Position numbers and translations under genes: made by a program | In this document: one piece after another, positions 35,225 through 46,253 of the stretch | Position numbering within the stretch: position 1 is the first letter of the stretch | How the letters are laid out: each line of letters opens with the position of its first letter | Notes under the pieces: model-generated | What the model saw: only the letters and a program-made list of their open reading frames with translations | Told to the model about the DNA's origin: nothing | The model's database searches: none | DNA from: Mastigamoeba balamuthi | Taxonomy: Eukaryota > Evosea > Mastigamoebida > Mastigamoebidae | Assembly (NCBI GenBank): GCA_902651635.1 | Contig: CACRSC010000061.1 | Location: forward strand, 1,988-65,987 | Length of the DNA stretch: 64,000 nucleotides | Direction: 5' to 3'

Positions 35225-35397
35225 CCCTGATAAAACTGGAATACTAAGAAATCTCAGACATTTATTCACCGATTTTTACTTTTTGCGGGCCTCTGTTTCC
35301 CGATTTCAAATGCGACTTTTTGCCTTTTTTTCTCCATTTGATGGGGTGTCCGTGGGAAATAGTGACACAAAGCAAAGTCGTTTTAGCCTCTGCTACA
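35225..35397. mobile_element. Half of a foldback MITE-like element
   Basis: Only the right arm of the element seen complete at 35991-36405 is present, from GATAAAACTGG through TTTCCCGATTTCAAATG and GGGGTGTCCGTGGGAAATAG to TTTTAGCCTCTG. It directly abuts a family A 5' stub, as does the complete copy. Confidence 0.65.
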
Positions 35398-35404
35398 AGT
35401 GGGG

Positions 35405-35534
35405 GTGGTCGTGGGGTGTGGCCCTATGCTCGGTCGTCTCGCGGCTCTGGGGGTGTCTCCAGGCTGCCCTGCCTGTACCCACGCAGGGCCTGACTGCCTA
35501 CGAGTACCTCCAGTCCACACCTTTGCTCCTTCAT
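35405..35534 (-). pseudogene. Family A 5' stub 1
   Basis: Corresponds to the first part of family A exon 1 (MKEQRCGLEVLVGSQALRGY) with a short internal deletion; it then breaks off at the MITE arm. Confidence 0.7.
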
Positions 35535-35569
35535 CTCTGCGGACAGTACAGTCCGTCCAACTGCTGTGT

Positions 35570-35678
35570 GGCTGGCAAGACCCACAGGGGCACCACCGGG
35601 CACGAGCAGACCAGCAGGCCACGGCGGGCAGCAGGGCGGCGGCGACCAGGTCCGCCCCTCGCACCGAGGGTCCTGGGC
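35570..35678. repeat. Copy of the sequence at 36876-36985
   Basis: AAGACCCACAGGGGCACCAC through CACCGAGGGTCCTGGGC is nearly the same as 36876-36985. It ends exactly at the N at 35679, so it may be an unmerged contig overlap. Confidence 0.7.
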
Positions 35679-35679
35679 N
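35679..35679. other. Assembly gap (single N)
   Basis: Joins the repeated block to a family A exon 1 fragment. Confidence 0.95.
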
Positions 35680-35786
35680 TGGGGCGTCTCCAGGCTCGCC
35701 TCCACGATCGTGCGCCCTCCCAGCCTGTACTCGCGCAGGGCCTGACCGCCCACAAGGACCTCCAGACCGCACCTGTGCTCCTTCAT
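35680..35786 (-). pseudogene. Family A 5' stub 2
   Basis: First 35 codons of family A exon 1 (MKEHRCGLEVLVGGQALREY and RTIVEASLETP), then the assembly gap. Confidence 0.7.
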
Positions 35787-35990
35787 CTCTGGGGGACAGC
35801 TCAGGCAGTCCCGCTCATATCAACTGATTGATACACAAATCTGCTGATTCCATTCACAGAAAGAATGACCTTGGACTGGAGTCAGGACTTCAGGAAAGTA
35901 GTGTTACACTGCTTCTCAGAGAAGCACATGCTGAGTGCTGCAGGTCCTCGTAATGGAATTGAGAGGATGCTGTTGGAGAGGAAAAACCGG

Positions 35991-36405
35991 AACAGAGGCT
36001 AAAACGACTATCCCCTGTGTCAAAACTATTTCTATTTCCCACGGACACCCTGTCAAATGAGGCAAAAAGTCGCATTTGAAAATCGGGAAACAGAGGCCCA
36101 CATAATTCAGGGCCCCTGAATAAATTTGAACACACGTTTGTTCTGTTAATTTAACGCACGCGATCAAACTGATCTATTTATTACTTTTTTATCACACAAA
36201 AAACAGATTTATTTATTTCTTTAGTTTTATCACACATGATAAAACTGAAATACCAAGAAATCTCAAACATTTATTTTCACTTTTTCCATTTTGCGGGCCT
36301 CTGTTTCCCGATTTCAAATGTGACTTTTTGCCTTTTTTTCTCCATTTGATGGGGTGTCCGTGGGAAATAGTTTAGACAAAGGGGATAGTCATCTTAGCCT
36401 CTGTT
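35991..36405. mobile_element. Foldback MITE-like element, complete
   Basis: About 415 bp with long terminal inverted repeats (roughly 110 bp). The left end AACAGAGGCTAAAACGACTA is mirrored by TAGTCATCTTAGCCTCTGTT at the right. Inner arms share TTTCCCACGGACACC, GCAAAAAGTCGCATTTGAAA and CGGGAAACAGAGGCC. The AT-rich centre carries two copies of the ATCRCAYGYGAT-type palindrome (36151-36169, 36225-36245). No coding capacity. It sits next to family A exon 1 remnants, so it probably inserted into a family A copy before that was duplicated. Confidence 0.75.
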
Positions 36406-36414
36406 ACAAGTGGG

Positions 36415-36545
36415 GGTGGTGGTGGGAGGTGGCCCTATGCTCGGTCGTCTCGCGGCTCTGGGGGCGTCTCCAGGCTGCCCTGCCTGTACTCACGCAGGGC
36501 CTGACTGCCTACGAGTACCTCCAGTCCTCACCTTTGCTCCTTCAT
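36415..36545 (-). pseudogene. Family A 5' stub 3
   Basis: Same truncated exon 1 as the stub at 35405-35534, again adjoining the right arm of the MITE, so the two MITE-stub pairs are duplicates. Confidence 0.7.
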
Positions 36546-36560
36546 CTCTGGGGACAGTAC

Positions 36561-37175
36561 AGTCTGTCCCACTGCTGTGCGGCTGATTGATACACATAGA
36601 ATTCATGCGCCCGTACGTTTCGTTGGGCTCCCGCTGAGTGAAATATCAGAAGGAGCAACTGCAACCCTCTCCGGGGGACTGGGGCCAGTGCTCTGTGTCA
36701 GAGGACGCACGATCCTCTGGGGGCAATCTGTGCACGCTGGGAATCTCCGGATGATGTGTGTGGCTCGTGAACGTGGGTGCCAATGCACAGTGGCGCATGC
36801 AGAGCTACTCTTGCTTGGTCTTGATGCCCGTCTCCCCAGCTGTCTCTGCCATTGGTGCCTGCAGCATTCCAGTGGCAGTGCAAGACCCACAGGGGCACCA
36901 CCACTGGGCACGAGCAGACCAGCAGGCCACGGCGGGCAGCAGGGCGGCTGCGACCAGGCCCGCCCCTCGCACCGAGGGTCCTGGGCTGGTGGGGAAGGCG
37001 AGCGGGGGGGCGGAGTAAGCGGCGTGTGCGTGGCTAGGCTAGTAAGCGGGTTCTGTTAAAGGCAGCCGGGCGGCCATATTACGGCGGGTGCGGTGGTGGT
37101 GTTGAGCTGCCCCATGTCTCAAAAAACACAATGCGCGCCGCGGGAGAGGAGAGGGAGGTTGGGGTGCAGGCCCGG
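36561..37175. other. Spacer with a duplicated segment
   Basis: Contains 36876-36985, repeated at 35570-35678, and the 3' flank of the DDE gene. No gene recognised. Confidence 0.4.
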
Positions 37176-38905
37176 TCAGTCGAGCGGCCACAGCCCCGTG
37201 TCTCTGAACGACTCGCGCACGTGCGAGAGCGCCATGAGCCACGCGGCCCTGGCGGCGTTGAGCAGCCTCATCGTCGCGTCGTCGGGCGACCCCCCGGACG
37301 GGCTCTCGGCCGCGGCGGCAGCGGCAGCGGCAGCAGCGGCGGCCTCCGAGGCCCCGGGGACCAGGGCGGCGGCAGACTGCGACGGGGACGAGAGGATGGT
37401 CCGCAGGTGGTTGCGGAAGGCGGGCCAGATGACGCGGCCCAGGGGCGAGGCGCGCTTGCCGGCGCCCTTGGGGACGGCGAGGACGTCGACTTCGTGCTGG
37501 TGGAACCAGGCGGTCATGGCCTCGACGTTGCCGTCGCTGACGAGGGCGGCGGAGTCGGTGACGAGGAGCGCTCGGCGGACAGAGGAGGGCGGCAGCAGCG
37601 AACGCGTCGAGGTGATGGCGGGGACGAGCGTCGACTCGGCGTAGGCCATGAAGGCGCCCCGCGTCAGCTTCATGTCCGGCGACTCGCCCGACACCACCGC
37701 CGACGCCTGGTAGTCGTGCAGCGCCTCGGCACTGGGCAGCTGCGCGCACCGCACATGAGCAAGACATGCCAGCAACACCACAGGGCAGCGCAGGACAGAG
37801 GAGAGCAGCACAAGGCCGAGGGGGAGACACGAAAAGGCAAAAACAACGCAGAGCAAACACAGGACAGCGCAACAACAACAGCAGACAGGAGACGCAATGC
37901 CAATGATTGTGGCGAGAGAGTGAGAGTGAGAGAGAAAAAGAAGAAGAAGAAGAGAGCTAAGACTGAGAAGGGGATGAAGAAAACGAGACAAGAGAGCGAG
38001 TGTGGGAGCGCATCGGGATCAACTGTGGGGCAACGCAGAGAGCGCGGGGCCAGAGATAAGTGAACAAGAACCAACGACAGTGCAAACAAAGCAGCGAGAG
38101 GAGCAGTGCACATTGCAGCACTGCAGCACCAGAACGCACACCACACGAGCAATGGGCATGGGGGCACAAAGAAGAGAGTGAATGAACACATGCAATGCGC
38201 ACACACGCAGGCAGAGAGCAGCAGAGAGCAACAGAGAGTAGAGAGGGCAGCGGCGGCGGCAGCAGCAGAGGACGCACGTCGTCGCGGCGCATGATGACGA
38301 GGGGCTTGCCCATGACGGTGCCCGCCGCCGTGATGGCCAGCGCCAGCGTCACGCTGTCGGCGTCGGCCCTGGGCGCCTTGAACGACGTCTCCCCAAACAC
38401 TGCAGCCCCCCAACCCCAACCCAAACCAAACAATCAATCGACCGACGCCCCCCACGCGGCGCGCCGGCGCTGACGTGGCGCACGCACCCATGGTGAGGTC
38501 GGGGGCGTAGCGCTGCATGGTGGCCTGGTCCCTGTACCGCCGCAGCCACATCTCGATGGCGTGGCTGCGCAGCGGCGAGATGGCCAGCCGCTGGCGCTCC
38601 CGCGGGTCCCGCGTGCGCACGGGCACCCCCCCACACGTCACCCCCGACGTCATCGACGCCGTCATCGACGCAGCCGCCGCAGCAGCGGCAGCAGCAGCCG
38701 CGGCCGAGGGCGCCGCCTGCAGCAGCAGCGCCTGCGCCTGCGGTGACTCGGGGGGCGGCGACGGGGGCGGCGCCGATGACGTGGGCGACGACGGCGCCGC
38801 CTCGGGGGCCTCTGGGGGCGCCGCAGGGGCCGCGGGGGGCGCGGGGGGCAGGGGCTGGTCGAGGGGGGGCTGCTGCTGGGGGTCGAGGCCTGCGCTGGCG
38901 CTCAT
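37176..38905 (-). CDS. Pogo/CENP-B-type DDE-domain protein, probably domesticated
   Basis: 367 aa; exons 38905-38488, 38399-38278, 37739-37176, in frame, donors GTGCGT twice. The first 80 residues are a Pro/Ala low-complexity tail. The rest follows the DDE_1 pattern: FGETSFKAPRADADSVTLALAITAAG...PLVIMRRDD, SPDMKLTRGAFMAYAESTLVPAI, RRALLVTDSAALVSDG, VDVLAVPKGAGKRASPLGRVIWPAFRNHLRTI. The second acidic residue sits in LLVTDS. The usual QPLD motif near the end reads SPLGR, so the third catalytic Asp is absent. No terminal repeats are visible. With an intact multi-exon frame and lost catalysis, a host gene of transposase origin is likeliest. Intron 2 (538 bp) is long. Confidence 0.65.
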
Positions 38906-39955
38906 CGTCTGTGCGGTGCTGCTCGCGCGCCAGCAACGGGGGACGGATCACGCTTTTTTGAAAAAAAGGGCGCAAAAGATGCGCTCTCGCTGCCCCCAGG
39001 ATGATCCGCGGATCTACTCCTCCGCCGAGGAAATCTGCGCGCGAGATCTGCTCAGGATTGCGTAACAGTTTATCAGGATTTATTACTCCCCCACTGGCAG
39101 CGAGGGATAAATCCTCTTGTCTTCCGCTACGGGGGAGGGGGGGCTGTCTGGGGCCTTTGTGGGATAATGGGATTCGTCTCGTCACTGGCTCATACATTAT
39201 CTTCAGACCTGAGTGGCATTCCAAGAAACAAACGAACAACCCCTCTCCCAGCTTGAGATGCCATCCAGACAACGGACTAATCATACAATCATGTTGTTGA
39301 TTGGCTGTGCTTTGGTGTTGTGGGCCAACAGGAGATTACTGATCGAGGGGTTGTGAGATGCGTGGGTTTTCTTGGTATTACGCTAGGGAGGGGGCCCTGT
39401 GGTGCCCTGTCCTCCTTCTTTCATCCCTTCTCGTGGTCCTGATCCTACACATCCTTGCCACATATGAACAGAATTGAGTCATCTTCTCTGTCCTTCTTTG
39501 GCTCGAAATGGCAATACCAAAGTTTGAGAGCACTTAGTTCTCCGCAACCACTGTTCATTGGGCACATTAGTGGAGGTGCACAACAGGCAGCAGAGCCCGG
39601 TCTTTTCAATTATGATAATTGTCTGGTTCTCTTTGTAACCGTTTCACAGTACCTCACAAAACAAGGCCGAAAAGGCAATCTTTCGAATTTTAAATTGTGT
39701 ACCGGTTGGTGCTGGACCGTACAATTTCCTTGGGGCACACATTTTCAGAAGAGAAAAGAGTGACGGGTGCCAGGTCCACTCCTGCGCAGTCAGGCCATTC
39801 TGTCCACGGACCAGCACAAGGGTACTGTTTATGCAAAATAACACTAAATCCGACCTGTTGGCCCCAGTCCAAGGTCATTCTTACTGATAACGGAATCAGC
39901 AGATTTGCGTATCAATCAGCTGTGTTGTGGCTGGACTGACTGAACTGTACCAGAG
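38906..39955. other. Intergenic region, DDE gene / family A copy 2
   Basis: About 1 kb, divergent promoters. It holds an inverted ATTGCGTAACAGTTTATCAGG segment near 39057 and several AT-rich words. No gene recognised. The corresponding part of the second copy is 40915-41802. Confidence 0.4.
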
Positions 39956-40720
39956 ATGAAGGAGCACGGGTGCGGGCTGGAGGTCCTCGTGGGCGGTCAG
40001 GCCCTGCGGGCGCACGATAGTGGAGGCGAGCCTGGAGACGCCCCAGAGCCGCGAGACGACGGAGCAGAGGGACACGCCCCACGGACAACCCCTTCGATGT
40101 CGGTGCGAGGGCTGCCAGCTCTCCACGTGGGCTGCGACTGAGAAGCAGCTCTTCTGCACAGGTGTGCGCCTGTGGATCGACGGAGAGAAGATGCACTTCA
40201 ACGCCATGGTGTACGGCGGGAAGTCGACAGTCGTCGAGGGCTTTATCGGCGAGCGCAGCACACGGAAGCTGCTGTTCAGCCTGCCCTGCCTCCCTCGGGA
40301 CAGCCCCCTCAGCGACAACCGCAGGCGGCAGCTGGGAACCATCAGGGCTCAGTTCTCGCGTGTCACAAAGCCCGAGAAGATAGAGCCCTCCCAGTCAGCC
40401 AGAGCCACCGAGCTTGTGCAGGCCAGCAAGAGCGACGCTGCGGGCGCGGGCAGGACGACCACCGTGGCCACCACGAGGCTGGGCAACACCCTCAGTGAGG
40501 CCTCCCCGGTGCTCAGTTGCGACTACTACGAGCGCATCGCGGAGCTCTGCGTCGACTACAAGACCACACAGGAGATGCAGGCGCTCGGCCTCATCCCCAG
40601 CGCTCCAAGAGCTGCCCATGTGGAGGAGGCGCCCTCTGCACCTGGAGCGGCAGTGGCCGTTGCAGCGTTTGAGGGCCACGCGCTACCGGACTCCCTGGTG
40701 TGCTCTGTGGTCGCTCTGCT
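39956..40720 (+). pseudogene. Family A copy 2, broken and cut by a gap
   Basis: Exon 1 (from 39956) lacks two internal pieces, so its frame is lost after GGQALR. Exon 2 (from 40162: LWIDGEKMHFNAMVYGGKST...) is open up to the gap at 40721. Confidence 0.75.
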
Positions 40721-40721
40721 N
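40721..40721. other. Assembly gap (single N)
   Basis: Family A exon 2 stops here. The next base belongs to a copy of the DDE gene 5' region. Confidence 0.95.
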
Positions 40722-40914
40722 CCTGCAGCAGCAGCGCCTGCGCCTGCGGTGACTCGGGGGGCGGCGACGGCGGCGGCGCCGATGACGTGGGCGACGACGG
40801 CGCCGCCTCGGGGGCCTCTGGGGGCGCCGCAGGGGCCGCGGGGGGGCGCGGGGGGGCAGGGGGCTGGTCGAGGGGGGGCTGCTGCTGGGGGTCGAGGCCT
40901 GCGCTGGCGCTCAT
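40722..40914 (-). pseudogene. 5' end of a second DDE gene copy, cut by the gap
   Basis: Encodes MSASAGLDPQQQPPLDQ and the Pro/Ala tail of the gene at 37176-38905, with small indels (RPP for LPPA). It is cut at the N, so it is a partial allele or paralog, not necessarily dead. Confidence 0.75.
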
Positions 40915-41802
40915 CGTCTGTGCGGTGCTGCTCGCGCGCCAGCAACGGGGGACGGATCACGCTTTTTTTGAAAAAAAAAGGGCGCAAAAGATGCGCTCTC
41001 GCTGCCCCCAGGATGATCCGCGGATCTACCTCCGCCGAGGAAATCTGCGCGAGATCTGTTCAGGATTGCGTAACAGTTTATCAGGATTTATTACTCCCCC
41101 ACTGCCAGCGAGGGATAAATCCTCTTGTCTTCCGCTACGGGGGGGGGGCCCTGTCTGGGGCCTTTGTGGGATAACGGGATCCGTCTCGTCACTGGCTCAT
41201 GCATTAGTGGGTTTTCTTGGAATTAAGCTAGGGAGGGGGCCTGTGGTGCCCTGTTCTCCTTCTTTCATCCCTTCTCGTGGTCCTGATCCTACACATCCTT
41301 GTCACATATGAACAGAATTGAGTAATCTTCTCTGTCCTTCTTTGGCTCGAAATGGCAATACCAAAGTTTGAGAGCACTTAGTTCTCCGCAACCACCGTTC
41401 ATTGGGCACATTAGTGGAGGCGCACAACAGGCAGCAGAGCCATCATTTCAGCATTATAATTACCTGTCTTTTCAATTATGAGAATTTTCTGGCTCTCCGT
41501 GTAAACCGTTTCACAGTACCTCACAAAACAAGGCCGAAAAAGCCAATCTTTCTGGTGACTGGACCGCACAATTTCCTTGGGGCACACATTTTCAGAAGAG
41601 AAAAGAGTGACGGGTGCCAGGTCCACTCCTGTGCAGTCAGGCCATTCTGTCTACGGACCAGCACAAGGGTACTGTTTATGCAAAATTACACTAAATCCGA
41701 CCTGTTGGCCCCAGTCCAAGGTCATTCTGATTGTGCATGGAATCAGCAGATTTGCGTATCAATCATCTGTGTTGTGGCTGGACTGACTGAACTGTACCAG
41801 AG

Positions 41803-43301
41803 ATGAAGGAGCACGGGTGCGGGCTGGAGGTCCTCGTGGGCGGTCAGGCCCTGCGTGAGTACAGCCACGGCGGGCGAACGATAGTGGAGGCGAGCCTGGA
41901 GACGCCCCAGAGCCGCGAGACGACGGAGCAGAGGGACACGCCCCACGGCCCCGAGGTCGACCCCCACTGGCGCGTCACCCCGTACCAGCTCCGCCTCTCC
42001 AACGACAACCCCTTCGATGTCGGTGCAAGGGCCGCCAGCTCTCCACGTGGGCTGCGACTGAGAAGCAGTGTCACTGCGCAGGTGTGCGTCTGTGGGTCGA
42101 TGGCGAGCGGATGCACCTCAACGCCGTCGTGTACGGTGGGAAGACGACAGTCGTCGAGGGCTTTATGGGCGAGCGCAGCACACGGGAGCTGCTGTTCAGC
42201 CTGCCCTGCTTCCCTCGGGACAGCCCCCTCAGCGACGACCGTAGGCGGCAGCTGGGAACCATCAGGGCTGAGTTCTGGCGCGTCTCGAAGGGCGAGAAGA
42301 TGGAGCCATCCCAGTCAGCCAGAGCCACCGAGCTTGTGCAAGCCAGCAAGAGCGACGCTGCGGGCACGGGCAGGACGACCACCGTGGCCACCACGAGGCT
42401 GGGCAACACCCTCAGTGAGGCCTCCCCGGTGTTCACTCATGTCTACCACGAGCGCCTCGCGGAGCTCTGCACCGACTACAAGACCACGAAGGAGATGCAG
42501 GCGCTCGGCCTCATCCCCAGCACTCCAAGAGCTGCCCGTGTGGAGGAGGCGCCCTCTGCACCTGGAGCAGCAGAGGCCATTGCGGCACTCGAGGGCCACG
42601 CGCTACCGGACCCTCTGGTGTGCTCTGTGGTCGCTCTGCTGGGGTCCGTGCGCGTCGTCTACGGCCTCGACCTCTTCGACCGCGTCGACGACATCGGGCG
42701 CGCTGCCCTCGCAGCCGACTGCAAGCTGCTGCCCCGCAGCGCGCTGTCTGGGGCTCAGGGGGCGCTCGCTGTGGGCCTGCCGAGGTCTGCGGTGGAGCGG
42801 GTGCCCGCGTCCTCGTCCGCCTTCGTGCAGAGCGCTGCCGCCGCGCCCTGCGACACGGGCGCCCTGTGCGCGGCCCTCGGCGGGGCTCACGTCGTCGACA
42901 TCGACTGTGCGGGCGAGGCCGACGGCGGCCTGTCGCGGGCGCTGGCGGTGGCGCTGCTGCTGAGCGAGCGGCTGCACTTTGTGGTGGAGACCCTCTGGCA
43001 CCCCCGCGGCCACCACCACCAGCAGCGCGAGGACACCGGCAGTGCGGCGCAGAGGCTGCAGGAGGTGGCCAGGGCGTTCGGGGTGCGGCTGAGCGTCGTG
43101 GTGGGCGGCAGCAGGTGGGCGTTTGAGCCCCGCGAGGCGCTTGAGGGGACGAGGGACGTGGCCGTGGCCTGGGCCGGCGACCGCTACGTGGCCCTCATGG
43201 GCTCTGCCTCTGTTCCCCTCGTCCGCGCGCTCAAGCGCCCCGTCCCAGGCGCTCCGCCGCAGAACCCGCTGCACAGTGGCGAGGTCATCGACCTGTCATA
43301 A
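41803..43301 (+). CDS. Family A protein, copy 3 (unknown function)
   Basis: 479 aa; exons 41803-42022 and 42082-43301, donor GTGCAA. Very close to copy 1 across the whole length (MKEHGCGLEVLVGGQALREY, LWVDGERMHLNAVVYGGKTT, AALAADCKLLPRSALSG, DIDCAGEADGGLSRAL, EVIDLS). Differences are spread along the protein, and the frame is fully open, so it looks functional. It lies in the second half of the duplicated block and is followed by a remnant of the fibrinogen-like gene, the same neighbour that copy 1 has. Confidence 0.7.
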
Positions 43302-43497
43302 CCGACCCTGCCTGTCGGTGTTGCGGCGAATGTCCGGAGCTTTTGATCGGGGTCTGCCGGCACTCGTGCCTCTCCATTCTCGCCCAGCAGTCATTTGTGA
43401 TGAGAGAACCCAATGAGCATGCCCTCCTCCAATCAGCTGTTTGCGTTCAACCGGCGCCAGCAGCAGGCAACCACCACTCCCTCAGAATGGTGGGCCT

Positions 43498-43640
43498 CCT
43501 GCTGGCGCCTCCTGGCACTGCCAATCTGCACACTTCCAATGGGACATCCATCTGGCCTTGCTCCTCCTCGTGGCTGCCGTCGGTATGCCACTCCAGCGTG
43601 CGTGGCATTCGGCGTCGTTGTCCAACGACGGAGTGTTGAG
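43498..43640 (+). pseudogene. Remnant of the fibrinogen-like gene 5' end
   Basis: ATGGGACATCCATCTGG and CTTGCTCCTCCTCGTGGCTG correspond to the signal-peptide exon of the gene at 30886-32869, with the same upstream words (CACTGCCAATCTGCACAC). No downstream domains follow. Confidence 0.65.
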
Positions 43641-43997
43641 GTGGAGTGACCGCAGGACGACGCGGTTAGACGAGCTCTGCGCAATTGTCGAGCAGTGCCA
43701 GCAGCGAGCGCAGGCTCCAGGCTCCCGAGCTTTCACTGGGCCACGGCAATTGTACCGTCTGTACACCAGCATGGATCATCTTTTTCACCGGGACAGTCTT
43801 GGTTGTCTATTACATTTGATTCTTTCTCTGATTTCTACGTTATCTGGATCCATTCCATCCCTTTTGCTCATCGATTACAGAATTTTCTCTTTGTTTGGTG
43901 ACCAACCAGTACAACAATAGAAATACAGCTCTGGTGGGTTCTCCACAGGCTCGAAGGGAGGCGATGCGCAGAACACCGTGCAGGTGCGGGCTGCACT
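43641..43997. other. Spacer, no gene recognised
   Basis: About 360 bp between the fibrinogen-like remnant and the Sel1 gene stop. The first half may be further decayed sequence from the same duplicated block. Confidence 0.35.
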
Positions 43998-45685
43998 TCA
44001 GAGGCGCATAAAGTGCCTCGACTTGCCCGGGGACAGCTTGTGCACTGCCCCCACGATGAGCCCCCTGCTCGCCTCTCCCTCGCCGTCCTCGACGTCGTCC
44101 TCGAACTCGCAGGGCTCCTCGGCGACCGCGTGCCTCCTGTCCTTGCCCGCGATGATCTTGGCTGCCTCGGGGTTTCCCTGGTCCGCGGCCTTCTCGAACA
44201 GCGCCCTCGCTAGCTTCTTGTCCTTGGGCACGCCCAGCCCGCTCTCCAGCATGCGCCCCAGCGTCACCTGTGCCGCGGCGTTGCCCTCGAGCGCCGCGCG
44301 GTCCAGCAGGCGCACAGAGGTGTTCCTGTCGCGCTGGGCCCCGCGGCCCTCCCACAGCATCGCCGCGAGGTTCACCATCGACATCGTGTCCCCGTGGGCC
44401 GCGGCCTGGCGGTAGAGGCGCACGGCCTCCTCGGGGTCCGCGGGGCCGCAGGCGCCCTGCTCGCAGGCCAGCGCGAGGTTGTACGTGGCGCCGACGTGGC
44501 CCTGGAGCGACGCCGAGCGGTAGAGGCGCAGGGCGGCGGGCTGGTCGCGGGGGACGCCGTCGCCCTGGAACAGCAGCACGCCCAGGTTGAACTGCGCCCT
44601 CGCATAGCCGTTGTTCGCAGCCATGGCGTACAGCCCCGCTGCCCTCGTCCTGTGCGTCCATTGGCCGTCAGACCGCGAAGATGATTGCAAGTTCACTTGT
44701 TTGCTACTCTACTCTGTTAAGGACACATGCCAATGAGAGCGCCCACATACGAGAATGCGCATGCATGCCTGGCACGCTCAGCGCGAAGGGCTCTGTGGCG
44801 GTCTCTCTTTAAAAAAACGATAATAGCACATAACCGACTTAGTGGATGAACGTGGATACTCCCAACGGACCCCACCGCAGTACAAAACTGAGGGGGAGCA
44901 GCAGAAGCACCGCCCACGCGCAAACAATCAACTCGGAAATCCTCAACGACCAGAGGGCAAGGATAACATACGCCAGTCGGGGAGGGGAGGGCGTCGGGCC
45001 AGACGAAACAACCTAAACAATCAAATCCGACGAAGAGGGGGAAAAACCGGTGAGCGTTGGGGCAGCAGCGGCGGTACCTGTCCTGCAGGACTCCCTCGCC
45101 CCTGTAGGCCATCATGGCGAGGTTGAACATGGCCAGCGTGTGGCCGGCGGCCGCTGCGCGCTCGTAGAGCCTCGCGGCCTCGGCGGTGTTGGGCGAGCAG
45201 ACTTCGCCGCGGTGCACGAGGCAGGCCAGCATGAACGTCGACGCCACGTGGCCCCGCTGCGCCGCGTGGCCCAGCACCCTCAGCGCCTCTGCGGGCGACT
45301 CGTCGAGCACCAGGCACGCCAGCAGGTAGAGCGCGGAGAGCGCCGCGGGGCCCCCGAGCACAGCGACCGACTTGGCGGTCTCGCGGGCCTCGGTGACGAT
45401 AGCGGGGGGCAGGCAGCGCACAGGCGACTCCTCGGCGACGGCGTAGGAGCTGCGCTGGTCGGCGGTGAACAGGGAGGGGTTGGTGCGGTAGAGCGCGCAG
45501 AGGACCAGGCGGCAGAGGGCCGCAGTGCTCGCGGGGCACGCGGGCGAGCCGAGCAGAGCGAGCAGCGAGTCGCGGGCCTGCGGGTCGCTGCCCCGCGACC
45601 ACAGCGTCAGGGGACCCAGCAGGGCGCTCTGCTGGCACTCGGGGCTGTCGCTTATGCTGTCGGTGCTACTGGCCGTTGCCTCCAT
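43998..45685 (-). CDS. Sel1-repeat protein
   Basis: 419 aa; exons 45685-45078 and 44649-43998, in frame (donor GTACCG). It contains about seven Sel1-like (TPR-like) repeats: AALSALYLLACLVLDESPAEA, GHVASTFMLACLVHRG, GHTLAMFNLAMMAYRGEG, GYARAQFNLGVLLFQGDG, GHVGATYNLALACEQG, GDTMSMVNLAAMLWEGRG and GNAAAQVTLGRMLESGLG. An acidic C-terminal segment follows (CEFEDDVEDGEGEA). Such solenoids act as adaptors in ER-associated degradation and signalling; no membrane segment is seen, so a cytosolic adaptor is likely. The 428-bp intron splits the repeat array. A decayed copy of its 5' end is at 57521-57681. Confidence 0.85.
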
Positions 45686-46253
45686 CCGTGGCTTGTTTGC
45701 TTGCTTGCAAGTTAACTGAACGCATCTCCGATTTCGAAATCGACGCAGCATTACTGTAGGTTTGCGGTTTTTGACCGTTTTTTGACGCCGGTTTTACCAC
45801 CAGTTGATTACCCCGTTCCCTTTTCCTACTGGCGCGTACTGTAATTCAGCGCAAGCCCCGCCTCCGAGGGCTTCGCGCAGCTGCGTGCAGATTTGCATTT
45901 CCGCAGCGGCCGCTCTTCCGCCAACGAGACAGACTGTGTCCGAGCGCCTGTCGTCTGACCAAGCCTTCCTTGTCCCACGCAGGTGCGACATAGACGTACG
46001 CTAATGGTCCATTGCGGGCACCGACGACGCCCAATGCTTCTTCATTCACAATCAAATGCGTTCTGTGCCTCGCGCAGAAGCCGATGTTCCAGGGTCAGGC
46101 ACATCTCCCCGCGATACAGACCAACGGCGCTCTGAGGTGAGAGCACAGCATCTGCTCTGAACCCACGCGAATTGAGCTGCGCTCTTCTATTTACATTTCG
46201 CGCCTCCAGCACTCAATCAGCTGATTTGGGGCGCCTTCGAGGCCACGCCAGTA
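45686..46253. other. Duplicated flank with a decayed exon pair
   Basis: 568 bp upstream of the Sel1 gene. 45717-45840 matches 57712-57850. 45850-46020 matches 58430-58620, which on the plus strand reads EGFAQTVHSWVQNLIFHSGC...ANEAEYQCVRVPV, an intron, then CDINVRYWSIMGTNN. In this copy the reading is degenerate (EGFAQLRADLHF...ANETDCVRAPV). 46060-46253 matches 63410-63590. It is the remnant of an unknown gene plus family A 3' flank. Confidence 0.5.

Larger units (their letters stand above)
38716..42640. repeat. Two divergent copies of a 2-kb block joined at an N
   Basis: 38716-40720 and 40722 to about 42640 align: start of the DDE gene, its upstream region, an intergenic stretch (for example GTGGGTTTTCTTGG...), and family A exon 1-2. 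The copies differ by substitutions and indels, and the second is about 160 bp shorter. The first ends and the second begins exactly at the N, as expected for two haplotypes or paralogs placed end to end. Confidence 0.75.
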
